This document shows positions 48,900 to 62,862 of a DNA stretch of 64,000 bases, one piece after another. The position numbers and the translations under genes are program-made. Under the pieces are notes generated by a model. It did no database searches, had not been told where the DNA came from, and saw nothing but the letters and a program-made list of their open reading frames with translations. Origin of the DNA: Augochlora pura (lineage: Eukaryota > Arthropoda > Insecta > Hymenoptera > Halictidae); assembly GCF_028453695.1 (NCBI RefSeq), contig NC_135776.1, positions 13,152,663 through 13,216,662 of the forward strand, in the 5' to 3' direction. The number at the start of each line of letters is the position of its first letter. Position 1 is the stretch's first letter.

Positions 48900-51800
48900 C
48901 CACGCTTATTTGACATGGCTTGCATGCCTGGCCTTGTGCGTTACAGAGTATGACGGAATATTATATTTATAATCGACAAGTTAAGATATGATTGCATAAT
49001 TTATTAAAGAATATTACAGTAATTCTTCACGAGGAACGTACTTGTTAAAAGTAGTTAACTGGTTAATTGGAAGTATCGCTAGTACTCGTCCTATGAAAGA
49101 CGGAACGTACCAGCACTGTGTGGACAGTTTATGAGGCGTTTCTGTTAAGCCAGAATCCTACGGGCTGGTCAGGGCGAGACAACGCTACCTTCTAATCTCT
49201 TGTTAATTGGTGGAGATATCAACACCGACTGACCTCCTTAGAACAACCCGGGGACTAACTGAAACTGCCATACTATTTAGAAGCACACAGACCGCGCTAA
49301 CCACTTCATCAGTCAAAGTGCCACTTAAAGGACTACAGACACCAAGTAAAATCCCATTTAGCAACGATATCTTTCGTCTGGGTCCATTACTCCGTGTATT
49401 CTGATTATTTAGTCCCGTGTGTAAGAACTAAATCGATCTAAATCGGACGAAATTTCTGATTAATTAAACCTTGTCGACCGAAGTAAATCACGGTGTTAAC
49501 ACTGTACACTGAAATTTATCAAAATTATTATTATTATCCGCGGTCTATTCACAGCATCGTGGCTTGTGATTATTGTTTTGAATAGATTTACAGAATTGAA
49601 TATTTATAAAGCTAGGGAATAAATCTACAATTCCATGTTAGTAAATCAGAGTGGTAGAAGTTTTCAGAAAATTCTGTATTTATGAGAGATCCTGTATTTT
49701 CGAAGTTTGGATTAGTTCTAAAATAAGTAAGTAAAGCGTTCATCTAAATGCAGTTCTCGGGGAAATAGTGGCTAGAAAATACAGGAGTTGGAGCATGGTA
49801 CGTGGGGATTTGGAAACATCGGTAGCCGTAAATTTTACCAAGTTGGCGAAAGTTAAAGTCAACGGTGCGGTGTTAAGCCGTAGATCTCACAATCAGCGCA
49901 CCTGGACAATACCCTTAGGTGATCGGTTCGTCGGTTTATGACGTCCACGTAGACGGCGTTCCATCGGCGCTCTTTAATTCCCTGGGGGATTTTCGCGATC
50001 TCGCGTTGGGAATTCATTATACAGCTTGGAGAAAAATTCATTTCCAAATGAAACTTTATCAGCGCGTTTATTTCCAAAATGTATAAAAAGAAGGGATGCT
50101 AGCTACCATATAAAATTCATTCCGTTCAGCTGATACAATCCTCGCAGTGAAAATTAAACCATTTCCATCTTGGTTACATTGTTCTTAATTTCTTGATACT
50201 ATTTCAAGAGAATTGAGGAGCTTCTGGAACAGGTGGAGCGCTGTGTCGATGCTTCCGAAGCAACGTAACAGTACTTAATGAACGTTCGGTTTTAATTACC
50301 GCGAAATGAAAGCTCGTATGGATAAATTTGTTTTCCATTTTGCGGTGGTGGTTCTGTAAACGAAATTTCTTTCGCCGCGATGGCAATGGGAATTGGGTCA
50401 CGCGAGCGTCGAAAGAATTTCAGTTTTTACAAGTTTTACTAATCCGTCCGCTCCGGTAGCCAGTTCAGCAAACTTAATGGAACGGTAGCTTGAAACTTCA
50501 AACGAACAAATAATACTTCCAGGTGGCCGGAAGTTGGAGAGCAGGAAGTTATTTACTGGAGAGTCACGTCCTGAATTATATTTGTCGTCGTTCTGAAAGC
50601 TAGACTTTTGGACACGTATCGTGAGGCGGGTTCAAAGAGCACAATTTTCCTGTACCTTTACCACGTAGCCGGGGCTCAGTTCAAGTAATCCAATCAAATC
50701 AAGAGTCGTAAAGAGAGTTCTGTCGCACTCGCGGGGCCTCGAGTTTACAGATGATAGAAACATTCGGAATCTGAACAACACCACGGCCGTTTGGTGCTTT
50801 AGAAAAATCATTGTGCGATTCCGCGGCAGAGTGCTTTCGAAATTCTCCGAATGAAAGAAACGAGTTTCGTACTGTTAATCCCTCGTTGTACCATTTTTAG
50901 CAAAGTTACGATTCGGACTTTTTCGATGCCAATAATTCCTCCGAACCGAAAGAAAGTTTATATTTATTGTCCACCTGGATTTACTTCAATACGTAATCCG
51001 TTAAATCGCAAAATTCGACCACAAAAATTCCCACATAATCAAAATGGGGTAAAAGTGTACCTTTCGACGTTGAATTTATTTTCTATTCAGATTAAAATCT
51101 GTAGAAATTAATTTCTTGTTTTGAAAAAAATTATATAATTCGATAAGGATATTTTCATATTTTACATATATTAATATTTGATGCAACATTCTTTGCAAAA
51201 TATGTCAGATAGACCTAGAATATAAATATAGAATAGATAGACCAAGAATAATTGTCCTAAAATTAACTAGGACATAGGGTTTTCCTGTTATTTAGATATC
51301 TACAGCATTATTAAGAAATATGTCAGTTTCGCAAGTTTAGGTGTTACAGGGAACGTCATATTTAATAAAAATCACTTTGAATCTCGTGCTGTGTGCTTGG
51401 GCAGAAATTTAATTTCATCATTTCGCGATGTGCTGCAGTTACAATGAATGGCGATCTTTTTGCGGAGCATCGAATCCGACGTCCATATTATATGTTATTG
51501 AAGCTACAGATACGGAATTTTACATTTGATTTTCTGTGACGGAACGTTCGCACAGAGAGGTTTATGAGATGCATCGAAACTCTCTTTGGATTGAATCACA
51601 GCAACAAACGGTTTCGTTTCGTCCGTATTGCTACGGCGCACCATGAATCAATATTACCTTCTCACAATCAGTAATAGTAATGCCGCGCTTATCGTTCACA
51701 ACGTATTTATAGCTACGTGACTGCAAACTAAATCCAACGGTTAAACAATTATTGTCATTAAAGTTATACTTAACAAATCGTGTACGCGGATGTAATTAGT

Positions 51801-52301
51801 TTCGGGAATGTCGAACTGCGATCTATAAATAATGCGTGTCGTTGAATAATTTGTAACGCCCCGTTTTAAGTGATTAATTCAACGTTATCAAATGAACGAA
51901 TATTTCAAAGCGTTAATTCTCACGCGTTCTTGCACTGATAGAATTAATATATGTCGCGCGAGATTATTCTCGCAATTCCATAAATATTAATTCCAATGGA
52001 AATCGCTGTCTCCTGGAAATAACGTAACACTGAATTCGACGAATGTAAAACGTACGTAATCCACTGTGCACGTAGATGTCTCGGTTCACATGGATTTCTG
52101 TGGGTTCCACGGCTATTTAAAACCGAATGTTATAAAAGTACAGCTTCAACACGTCCGCTGTTAAACCTAAACTTACGGTAATTACCCTATAATGTAGAAA
52201 GAATTTATTCAGTTCAAATTTTATGACTTCCATATTTCCTGCTTTTTATTATTTATTATTATTCATTTAGGCGACGAAGGGACGTGTTTATAAATGCATT
52301 A

Positions 52302-53154
52302 TTAAAGAAAGATCCATAGTAAAGATCCATAAAAAAAATTTATTTGATTATAGAGGATATTTGAGTTAGTAAGAATACGGAAGATTGGATTAATTAATCC
52401 ATATGAAGATTTAGATATATGTGTATAAAAACCTGCTCTTGATCTCGATACACGTACTGGCACATAAAAATTAATTTGCATAAGAAGAGATGAGCAATCA
52501 ATGTAATTATTAATTAAATTAAAGATAAAACTATAGTCAGCTATTCTTCTTCGTGCAGATAATGTTTCAAGGTTGACAGTGTTTAATATCATGGAGTAAT
52601 CGTGATTAAAAATTGATATAGGGTCATTTAGTTTATACACGCAAAATCTGAGTGCTTTACTCTCTCGATCATGATTTCGTGATTAGCGCTTTTCGGGGAC
52701 CATATAATTGAGGCGTATTCAAGTAAGGGACGAACAAGGGTAATATATAGTAATCTTATAGTATAAATTGAGTGAAACTCAGAGGAAAAACGTAGAATGA
52801 AACCGAGAGTTAGGGAAGCTGAGTTAACAATATAAGAAATATGGCTGGAAAAGTTAAGGGTAGAAGAGAAATGAATTCCTAGGTCCTTAACTTCTGTTAC
52901 TGAAGACAGAATACGGTTGTTGAGTCAGTAAGGATATATGAAAGGTTCAGAACGACGGGAGGACCTCACAACATGGCATTTTCTGATATTGAGATCCATG
53001 CCGTTTCTGTGCGACACCATTCGCAGAAACGGTCTAGGTTTGACTGTACTCTGGAAGCATCATCAAGGGTTGAGATGTTGCTGAAGATTTTTAGGTCGTC
53101 TGCGAATAAGAGTAATTTAAAATGTCGAAAGATAGTAGTTAAGTCGTTTTTATA
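52302..53154 (-). pseudogene. LINE reverse transcriptase relic (Jockey/CR1-like), 5'-truncated and frameshifted
   Basis: On the minus strand from 53154 the peptide KNDLTTIFRHFKLLLFADDL carries the F-A-D-D form of the catalytic YxDD box (53112-53095). It continues through NLDRFCEWC, then after a frameshift LNIRKCHVV, a stop codon, VKDLGIHFSSTLNFSSHI and LVRPLLEYASIIWSP. A second frameshift leads to YKLNDPISIFNHDYS, a RRRIADYSFIFNLINNYIDC segment and NFYVPVRVSRSRAGF, ending at 52302. That order (catalytic box, thumb, LEYAS..WSP, then the RR..D/VP.R tail) is the C-terminal part of a non-LTR retrotransposon polymerase. The endonuclease and fingers are missing, as in a 5'-truncated insertion. Two frameshifts and at least one stop make it dead. 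Confidence 0.9.
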
Positions 53155-55011
53155 TTTCTACAGTATCATAATTAAAAATTAGATTATACATTATTTTTAT
53201 TAAGCTTCTTAAAATGATCAACTAACCAGCTTTTAACATAACATTGACATAACCAGTAATTAGTAATCTGATAACTAATTCTGATGTCCCGAGCCTTAAA
53301 TGAAAAACTGTTATACTAAATATTAGAGTTGCTATTAATCATGAATGTCCAGTTTCTCATGTTTGAAAAAGAGAGTTCATAAAATATGAAAAAGCTTTCG
53401 TTGCATTTCATATATAACATCACTTGCATACTGAAATTCTTCTCGTGAAAAAACTCGAATCACAATTTTATTTCATTTCATTTATGAACAACATTTTATA
53501 AGCGCAAATTCTTTGGACATTAGAATGGAACGTAAGAATTTTAATGCAGACATTAAACTACGCCCTCCTGCATTGTGATATAATTCTGTACATTAATTGT
53601 TACAATTTATATTCTTCCCTTTTCGAATCAAGCCAGATTTACTGAGAACCTTTTTCATTTATTACTTCTATATAAGGTTTCCCTAATAGTTTTTTTTTAT
53701 TTATTCATAATCCTTGCCTATGTGGCTTAGCATGGCTTCCGGTTTACAAATTTTCCTACTTCTATTTGTATAAACTATAACTATTTACATTTTTTTGGTT
53801 CCCCTAATAGTTCGGTAACTGATTTAAAAAAGTATTTCGGTCATTGCAAAATGATTCACAGAAAAATTAAAGTTATCCCCACTATATCTAGCGTCATTCT
53901 TTCTACAATTAGATGTAGAATATCCCCAAGTATAAATTACAAATGCAGAAGGCAAAGTTTGATGTCCGTTAAAGTAGTACAATGAGTACCAGAAGAAAAA
54001 AAAAAGTACATTATACTATTTCTTTCCAGCATCTCCTTGCTACCGATAGTATTTTTAATTAAAAAGTTCTTCCACAGCTCGAGGCAGTTGTAAAAAGCCT
54101 TCGACAGGGGCTAGGTTCTATCGAATTTGAGCGGAGATCGATGCCAGAGACATAGTAATTAACAAGTTTAAGACGAAGTTTAAGAGCTGGTCAATTTGTT
54201 TCGGGCTCGAGCGTAAACTCTATTGCTGGAAATTCGAAAAAAAACAAGGAGAAAAAATAGGGGAGCAGGACGTCGATGTCGATCTCGCGTCGTCGCACGG
54301 AACCAACAATATTCCATGTCTCCAGCGAAAATAAAACAGCTCTCGCAGCCGTGCGCCGTTTGTTTTTAATTTTGCAGCGAAAGACGGAATTGAACATGCA
54401 AGATGAATAAAATATGCGGGGCCTCCCGTAGAGAGTTGAAGAGCAGCCAAATGCAAGTTTAATTAAATTTTTCGATGGACACAACTAGGACAATTGCTTC
54501 GCTTCCTTGCATCGCTATTTAAGAGCTCGCCGTCTGTGAAATTCCTCTTAAACGTTGTTAATGGCTCCGATAACATTGTAAAATGGAGACAGTTTTACGA
54601 TACAAGAGGTGTATTTTGATTACTTCGGTAGGAACAGTGTTCGATCAAAATTTCAAATACTGTTTCTTGTATCCATTAATAAAAATAGCGTTGAATTAAA
54701 TTTTTTAAAGTGTTTGTTTCCCATAAATAAGTCGTTTAGAGTATAAAATTCATGTGTATACATTTGTATATAAAAGTTAATTCCTGATACAAGATATTAA
54801 CGTTGATGTCATTTGTTTCATGTTCATTTGAAAATATCGTCTAATTTATTTCCAATTAATGTCGTAAATAGGAAACGTGTTTATTTATTTAAAAAAGAAG
54901 TAAATTTCTATATTACGCTACGTGGACACGTCGACTGTGATCGCTTTGAAGTTCCGAAAGTTAATTGACGTGTCTATCGCTATATGGTACTTTCTCCTTC
55001 TCTCTGTCTGC

Positions 55012-55046
<35 letters not shown>

Positions 55047-58000
55047 GTGCTTCTGTCTCTCATCCTCTCCGTCACGTTCATTTTCAATACGTCGCGAATA
55101 GCCGCGCGGATTTTCAATTAAATTCTCTTGTCGTTGTAAGGTTCAGGATTGACTCGTCATGGGACCAATTTATTCGGACTATCACCCGCCAAATTAAATT
55201 CGGGTAAGTGATTTAAATTGCGAGCAAGTGGTGTTTAATGATTTGTGTCGCACGGTTCGCGTCACGAATGTTTAACGTAATAAAGCCGATTCTGTACGCA
55301 TGCTTCCACAGAATTACATTAATGATTTTGCTTTTGCACCCAGCAGTATTTACGGAGACGTTGACCTTACGATTGGTGTTAATAAAATGACAATTGTAAA
55401 GAATATTTTAACACTATTTTTTACCGCAAGGGCAAAAGGATACTCCCAACAAAAATATGGCATTTAACAGTAATTCAACGAAGACCGTAATCGATGGACT
55501 AGATTGAAAAATGTTGCCTAAACACCTGTGGCTACAAATTAGTATTCAATTACGGCGGGGATGCACGGTAAAGCGGCCATAAAATCTAGTCAATATCAAA
55601 CGCCGCTGGTTCTACGACGCAAAATGAAGGATGCGCGAAACGGAGGACCACTCTAAGAAACTTTTATCGCGAGATGTAAAACCAATAAAGAACCGTACGG
55701 TGTAACGACGTTATCCATGGTAATAATATAATGGCCCGCTGACCGCCATTTAATGGTTCGTCGCGGTTAAATCTATTATACGCTGAATTTCCCTAAATAC
55801 CAAAGAGAATCCATTCATCAGCGGAACAAGGTGATGGCTTATTTTGCCTCGACAATCGGTTTAATGACGTTGCGCTCAGTGATTTTTTTTTTTCAAGTAA
55901 TTAAACGCCTTGTTAACGCAACTTAATAACGGCTACGATAATAATAAATTAGTAAACGTCAAAGTAAACTCGTTCCGGGTCGCAAGAGAAACGGACGTTT
56001 CTAAAGGAACTGTAATTGAATGCAGTTTCAATCTAACTTCAATTTGCCGCTGGTGTAGAGACGATTGTTCCCGGTATTTAACGTCAGAAATTAATTTTCA
56101 TACAGACCGAGTTGCTAGCCACGAGGGTGGTTTCGAAATGTTTACGTCAATATTTTTCTGTTGACGTCAGAATGTGTGCGCGAAGTCTTCTTTAGGAGTC
56201 AATTAGTTATTTTTCATTTGTTTAGAGAGTTTCTAATTGCGTACACTTTCTTGTGACGAACATGTGTGCAAAGTAAAATTGCGTCATAGAATTTGGAATA
56301 GGATTAGTTATTTACGATAGGATTAATAAAATATACTACTTGGAATATTAATTTCTCCTAAGGAATAAAATATTTTATTTGTAGAACAAACGAGGCATTT
56401 TATTTTCAAAAATATCTGCATGGTCTAAAATAAAATATCCATTTACTATTTTCCATTGAAGGTACTATATTACTCAGCTTTGGTATTAATTCGACAGACT
56501 CGCAACCAATTTATTGGTAAGAAAATGCAAATTCAACGCAGATGCATTCACTTTGTCGTATCTCCTTTAAAACAATTTGCATTCTCAATCACATCCATTG
56601 TTCACTTTGATCAAATACAGCAACGAGTACAGTTTCAATTTCGGACCAAACCGACCTATTCTTTTGAGGCAGCATTGCGTCGTATTTCCGCGCGGCGGGT
56701 TCATCATTCCAGTTTCCAGTAGGAAATGTAAATGGAACATAACAAAGTTTTATCAGTAAGCGAACGCACGCTCGCGATCACGAGCACGAGTAGGAGCTGG
56801 AACTCTCGCAGGCTCTTTAACAGAGCAGACGTTTGTAATAATCGATCGAAATGAGGAACCCATCTGCGGTTCTAATCAAGTTTCCCATAAGATTCAATCA
56901 TATTTGATTAATCGTGGGATTGCCAATTTATCTGGCCTATTCGTGGCATTAGTGGTTTTATATGACTGTGTACTCGGCCTCCCCAAAAGCCGGCCTCAAA
57001 TGTATGGAAGCAATTAGCAAATCAGCTGTCGCCAATGTTTGTTCATGACTGATGAAGGCAGGTTTTGGCGATCGCGCGCAAATCTCTCTCATAATTGGAC
57101 TCGGTGCTGCCAAATCGGCGAAACACATCCGTTAATTCAGTAATCCACTGAATACTAAGCCTCTGTTCGTGTACGGAGATTATTTTCTCCCTAGACGGAG
57201 ATGCGAGCACGCGAATCATTCAATGATAATGAAAGAATAGCGAGAATCGTAGCATTGCTTCGGAAGAAGCTCGTGGAACATGCGATATGCTATTTAACTT
57301 TTCAGTAGTGTGCTTCTTTATCGGGATATCACCTTGAATTTTTCTGTCGTCGAGTGTAACATTTGATCCTGTAATTCACAATCGATATTAATTAATTTAA
57401 AGATACGTCCTGGTGGAAACAAATTTGTCGACTCTTGTCCTTCGATTTTTAAGAATTGGCGTTAATTTTTTTTATCTCTAACACCTTTTGTATAACTCTA
57501 TACGTCAATAGATTTTCAATTTTCGCTGATAGTTCTGTATACACCGTGGAATAATTTTGTTTCTAATGCTGCAAATTACTACAGCGAAGTACACTTTAAA
57601 TATTGAACATTATTTACTGAACAAGATTGTTAGGAAAATGTAAACTATATTAACTGGAGGAATTTATTTCACTTGGAAACTTGTGATATCCTCCGCGACT
57701 CACTTTTAAGATTAAATATTGGCAGGAAGGGTTTGATTACGTTGCAGTGGAATCGAATGATATTGATATTTGTTAAATTCTCTTTGAAATTTACATCGAA
57801 AGTCAGACACGACGATATAAAGCGGGGGAAGGAAGGGCAAATATTTAATGAATAAAAAATGCAACGGTTTGAAATATAATCCTCGAAGCGAGGCTTTCTT
57901 TTTTTTAACGATACCTCGTAGTCGCAAGGAAACTCGTCGAATTAATAATCAGCATAAAGCTATTACGTTCCCAGCCGCCTTGCTGCAATACCTCCCGAGT

Positions 58001-58514
58001 TCTTGGGAACTGTCCGAAGTTGTTTCGAGGGTTTCAAAGAGCTGCCCGGACTGCTGTTTGCGGCACGTCAATTGCGAAACGACTATCTTATTCGACACAA
58101 CTAACGCGTTACGGACACACCGAAAGAAATACCGAGTGTATTGGGAAGTCGTGGCACGATCCAAAGGAATAGTTCTATAGGAAAGAGTGGCTTGAGAACA
58201 CGGAATAAGATATTTCATCCGAAATATTCTTTTTGACACTAAAGCTGTCAAATAACTGATAATAATAGATACTATAAAGCGAATGAATTATATTTCGATT
58301 TGCCATCTAAATGAAAACTTATGCAAGATCCAAATCATATGCATTTCTGCACATACAAGGTTCAAATGTGTTGTGCAAAGTATATATTCTTCGACGTGAC
58401 TCGTACAAATGATTTACAAAAATCTTTTAATGGCGTAAGATTTCGTTGGCAAGGATGTGCACTATGGTAATTGCAGCTATAAATTCCAAAACAGCGGGCG
58501 TCCACTTTTTACAC
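53155..58514. other. AT-rich non-coding stretch, no gene recognised
   Basis: Contains the CT microsatellite near 55 kb and a direct repeat of CCCTAATAGTT about 130 bp apart (near 53681 and 53805) of unknown origin. A possible donor CGG|GTAAGTG near 55203, with TTCAG upstream, would bound only about 57 bases. I do not call it an exon. Confidence 0.5.
54990..55060. repeat. CT microsatellite
   Basis: Interrupted (CT)n with an uninterrupted core of roughly 35 bp around 55012-55046. Confidence 0.85.
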
Positions 58515-58516
58515 TA

Positions 58517-58984
58517 CAGTAGGGTCTCGATTAATCGGCTTAATCGGAAGACAGACGACTCCAATAAATCGAGACCTATCAGGTGATCGAGGCCCGAGGA
58601 AAAAAGCTAAAAATGTGATTTATCTACGCAATAGACGTTCTTCTTGACGGGAAGTGCATTTCTGTGTAGAAAAACGATACTGATGCATATATTGAATTAA
58701 ACCAGTACTTACTATCAATACTACTTGATAGATGTAGCATTCTTCTTTATATCGTAATATTTGTCATTCAAGACATTCCCTTATATGCCTGCAATTTGCT
58801 ACACGTTCCGTAAAATATTGTTATTATTGACAATTTAAACGACGCCCATTAAACAGCCTGCTTAGTTTACAAACCAAAGAGAGCAATAAAATCCATTCAT
58901 GCATATTCCGAGGTGCAATTTGGAACTCCGAATAATCGAAATCGCCGATAATCGTGGATAATCCGGTTAATCGAGCTCCTACTG
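58517..58984. mobile_element. pogo/Tigger-like TA-flanked MITE (468 bp)
   Basis: The left end reads CAGTAGGGTCTCGATTAATC. The right end, on the other strand, reads CAGTAGGAGCTCGATTAACC. They match at 17 of 20 positions. TA lies outside both ends (58515-58516, 58985-58986), the target duplication of Tc1/mariner elements, and a terminus starting CAGT is typical of the pogo/Tigger branch. Subterminal repeats of the type AATCGAGACC and AATCGAAATCGCC recur inside each end. No transposase frame fits, so it is non-autonomous. Mobilisation by a pogo-type transposase elsewhere is inference. Confidence 0.75.
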
Positions 58985-58986
58985 TA

Positions 58987-61900
58987 TACGAGATGAGTAC
59001 TGGTATAACAGTTCGGGACTTACTGCCGCTGAGACCTGTTCATTAACATTATAAATGACACAAAAATCTCGTTCCCAAGGTACTTTTCGCGGACTGCTAT
59101 ACAATTCAGAATAACTTCAGAATAAATTCGAGGAGCTTGATATCACAAAATTAATCACTAAAAGGATTGATACAGGCTTCGTACAAGTAAGATACAAAAG
59201 GCAGTACAAAGAGCCCGTGGCGCTGTTTCCGGACGGTGTGTCGGTTAAACAAATTTAATTCAACGAGGTCAAAGATTATTTTAAGGTCGGCAAAAATGTC
59301 GTTCGCCTTGATCCGTTTTAATAGGTGCAGCTGTTTCTTTCCGCGAAGAACCGTTTTCATGAAAATTTCGATGGCACGACGCGGCGGTCCCCTTACGTGG
59401 CGGCCCCTTGCGCGGCGACACCGCATAATCCCATTAAAGCGCTCTGATTTGCAGCGACTCATACCAAAACGGATGAGAAGAGGGTGTGCACTGGCAGCCA
59501 GCGAGAATTATTGCGGGTTTTTTTTTACGAGACATCAGTAGGCGGGTATCCGGGTCGCCGAATAGGCGGCTGCTAATACAATGTACCCCAGGTACGTCGT
59601 GAATGAGGCAAAGCCAACCCCGACACCGAGTATTCATCTCGGAAAGAGCAAGGATGAGGATTCAGGAAAGAGGAAAACCCGGTCGAGGTACATAGCCAAG
59701 TTTATCCTACGAAATGGAGAATGCTAACCCATACGTAGGCCGCGTATGCTGTGTCTACTGCGGGCGTATTTGTATCGTGCCTACCAGTCTGCTTGTGGTT
59801 TCGTAACAAGGTGTCCTACTTCAATCCCTCCGACCGATTAGGAGAAGAAGTATTTCAGATGTAGAAAGCATATTTGGAGTACGAGGTGTCTATGGAATGT
59901 AATGAGACTGATGCTATATATGATCGCTTTTTATTTCCGCGCCGCATATACTGCAAGGGTATACTGACTGACGCATACCAATACCTTCGGTTATCAGATA
60001 ATATCGATCAATCTCTTTGATGTCGGGTATGTCTCTTATTTATACCTCGATAGATTTGTCTAGGATGCATTCATAGAAAATTACTTCATTATTAGGAAGC
60101 ATATTTTTGACGTCGTATTTTTTATATTTCCATTACCTGTACTTTCGCGCTATAATGAAGGCGTTCTTTTCGTGATTTTTATTTGAGCCTGCTTTTTCAA
60201 CAAATTACAGTTCGGCATAGTTGCGTGGAACAGAGTTCTAACCGATAATAATGGGTTGTAGAGATATGCTAATACTCGTCGATAAGCAATATCGCAATTA
60301 ACATATATAATGTTAACACCTAATATCGAGTCGCAGGCAATTTATATAAGGTATATAGAGGATTTATTTTTAGACGGCCGACATAATACGTGCAGCCAAT
60401 AAGAACCACTTTCCAGCATGCAGACGTTAATGTATTAATATTAAGTAATATATTAAGTAATTATTAATAAATGTTCTCCGAAACAGCTGAAAAATTAGGG
60501 ACATAAAATTTTGTCATTTGTCCGCGCTGTGCACTGTCGTGGTTCAGGGCAGCGACATTATCTTCGTACAATATTGCCCATGGAGCAGGCTAATTTCAAT
60601 ATGAAACGCTTGTTTGAACAACTAACAACTTTGAAGATAATCTCTTATTAGCATAAGAGTAAAATGGCACGGTATAGTCGCCTCGCGTGAATCTGCATAA
60701 CTAGTGTCAATCTGGGTTTAAACTTAACAGAGTAACGGCGCCTAGTTTCTTCCAAGAGAAGAATAAACTTTACGAGCGACTCTGACAATAAGAGTCGCCT
60801 CTGCATTGTTACGCGTCGATAAATTAAACGGAGCATTTTACGATCTTCGTAATTACTTGCAGTAATAGTCATTTGAATTCTCTAATATATCCTTGAAACA
60901 TCCGAAGACAAGAGAACGAGTTGAACGTTCAAGTATCACTTTGTTAGCACAATGTATTTTTATCTTTTAAAAGTTTGATGTCGTGCGATTGGTTCCGAGC
61001 GTCGATGTATTCGCTTCGCGCTACAGAGATCCTGACTAAACAAATGGGTTTGACTTCCGTTAGATTTCGCGGAAGATTTATTCTGAAGAGGCGATACTAC
61101 ATAGAAGCGAGGAAATAAAAATGTCGCGATCACAGTACACGCTGATAGGCTGCGCGATAAATATGTAAGCGACTCTACCCAGATGTCCTGTCAATAGTAG
61201 CGTGCATAACTGACAAGACCGGTCATAGACATTTGAACCAGAAAACATCTCCCCCAAAATGCAATCGAATCTAAAATGCATTACGTGCATCGTATATTTC
61301 CGATGGTATGCGTGAGCGCTACGTATTCCAGCTCAAGGGACCGCCTTCGAAGTTCGTGCTTCGAACTAATTTTTTACAGTATAGAATACACGTTAACATT
61401 GATCGATACTTTCCGTAACATCGTTGAAAATAAAGGTCCAGTCTTGATGAAAAATTCACCCAGGCACTACTTTCATTTAATATTATAATATTTAATACGA
61501 TATTAGAAACATTGGAGCTAGTGTGTGATCCCATAAAAGTTGGGTAAAGCCGAATGCAAGTTTTCTACGTTTTCTTAATAACTTTGAGGAATAACATGAC
61601 AACTGAACATTTCCTTTCTGTTCGTAAATACGTCTACGATTCCTGCTAAGGTACACGCTTACTCTGGATATAACCTGAAATTGTACGGTCTTCAATTTTC
61701 TACGTATTTACCCGAATGCGCATGAGTTCTGAAATATTCCTCTAAACTTTAAAAAGCATCTGTCCTCGTAAACATAAAGAATAAATGCTCCGCAGGTATA
61801 CGTTGCGAAATCGTTCTCATTTTTCTATAAACAAGTTGCAAAGAATTCTTTTCATTTATTTATTCTCTTTGCTTTTTAATACAAATATTGGCTGAAATGT

Positions 61901-62300
61901 TTACGCTACAAATGTAAAGTAATTATGCCTGAAAACGAATGAAAGGCACGGTGGTTGCTCGTCCTGCAGTAACCGTTCGACTACCCTACTAGCAAACAAA
62001 CGTTGCAGCGTGGGTGTTGATTCGACGACAGTCATAAATATCAGACTGGTATGCGATCTGAAAAAATCACGTTCCAGTCACCTCTATCATACTCGGCGTG
62101 TACAAAGTTTTTAAAGAGCGTGTATTCCCGTCACCTTGTTAGGGGGACCGATTTGCGTGCTGTATAAATCGAAATCGCGCGTCGTCGGATATCGTGTAAA
62201 TTACCGGTTAGCGACGCTTTATTGCCAACATATGTGTTATCCCATAGAATTGACTGCTATCCTCATTCGGCTCGCATTTACCAGAATTCCTCCGCTTTTC
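58987..62300. other. Non-coding stretch, no gene recognised
   Basis: A GC-richer patch at 59300-59700 carries overlapping open frames on both strands but no recognisable domain. The rest is AT-rich. A donor-like GGCA|GTAAGT on the minus strand near 59020 lacks a matching open exon that I would defend. Confidence 0.5.
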
Positions 62301-62307
62301 TGTCAGG

Positions 62308-62346
62308 CCCCCCCCCCCCTCTCTCTCTCTATCTCCCTCTCTCTTG
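62308..62346. repeat. Poly-C plus CT microsatellite
   Basis: A 12-base C run (62308-62319) leads into (CT)n. It is prone to length error in sequencing, so frames crossing it should not be trusted. Confidence 0.9.
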
Positions 62347-62862
62347 CTCCTTTCCCCAGAATGGAAGGTGCAATGAAAATAGTTGCACTCTCGCGCTGAA
62401 TAGTGTCTTGGCAGGCATGCGAGCCACGCAGCCACGTACTTTCAGCCAGAGAAGCAGGATCGATCGTTCGATTAGGGCCGGTAATAGACGTGTACATTCG
62501 CGTTACACCGAGTTTCCCGTATCGTGCGAAAGAGCGTTACTTTCCTGATTATCGCTCGGCAGTTGCAACGAAGAATTCTTGGAAGTCTGGGCGCAATTAG
62601 CGTGGCCCCTCGCTGGCCGTTGCACGTGAAATATCGTGCTTCCTCCCGTCCGGTCGTTTCCCGTAATTTCGGTACTTTTTAATTCGTCGATCCCTCTTGC
62701 GGACTTACTCAACACGGCTTCCTTGTTTTTGCGAATCGAACAGAGATGTTACGACTAGAGATGGGATTAAGTACATTGCCAGCATACTTGAATCTTTATG
62801 GGATAGATTAAAATCCTCTAGGAATACTTTGACGAATACGGATGTACTTTTAAATAGTTTTT

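Larger units (their letters stand above)
45314..52300. other. AT-rich non-coding stretch, no gene recognised
   Basis: No gene recognised. It includes an AT palindrome at 47460-47502 and a direct repeat of TTAACACGCTAA at 48811 and 48885, listed separately. A lone minus-strand TTAACCCCTTACAGCC (ending near 47276) has no partner. The GC-richer areas near 46.5 and 49.9-50.8 kb lack any supported exon. Confidence 0.55.

Noticed and set aside
57848..58180. 110-codon plus-strand open frame with several cysteines
   Set aside because: The complementary strand is open over the same region, there is no recognisable cysteine spacing, and no splice signals fit.
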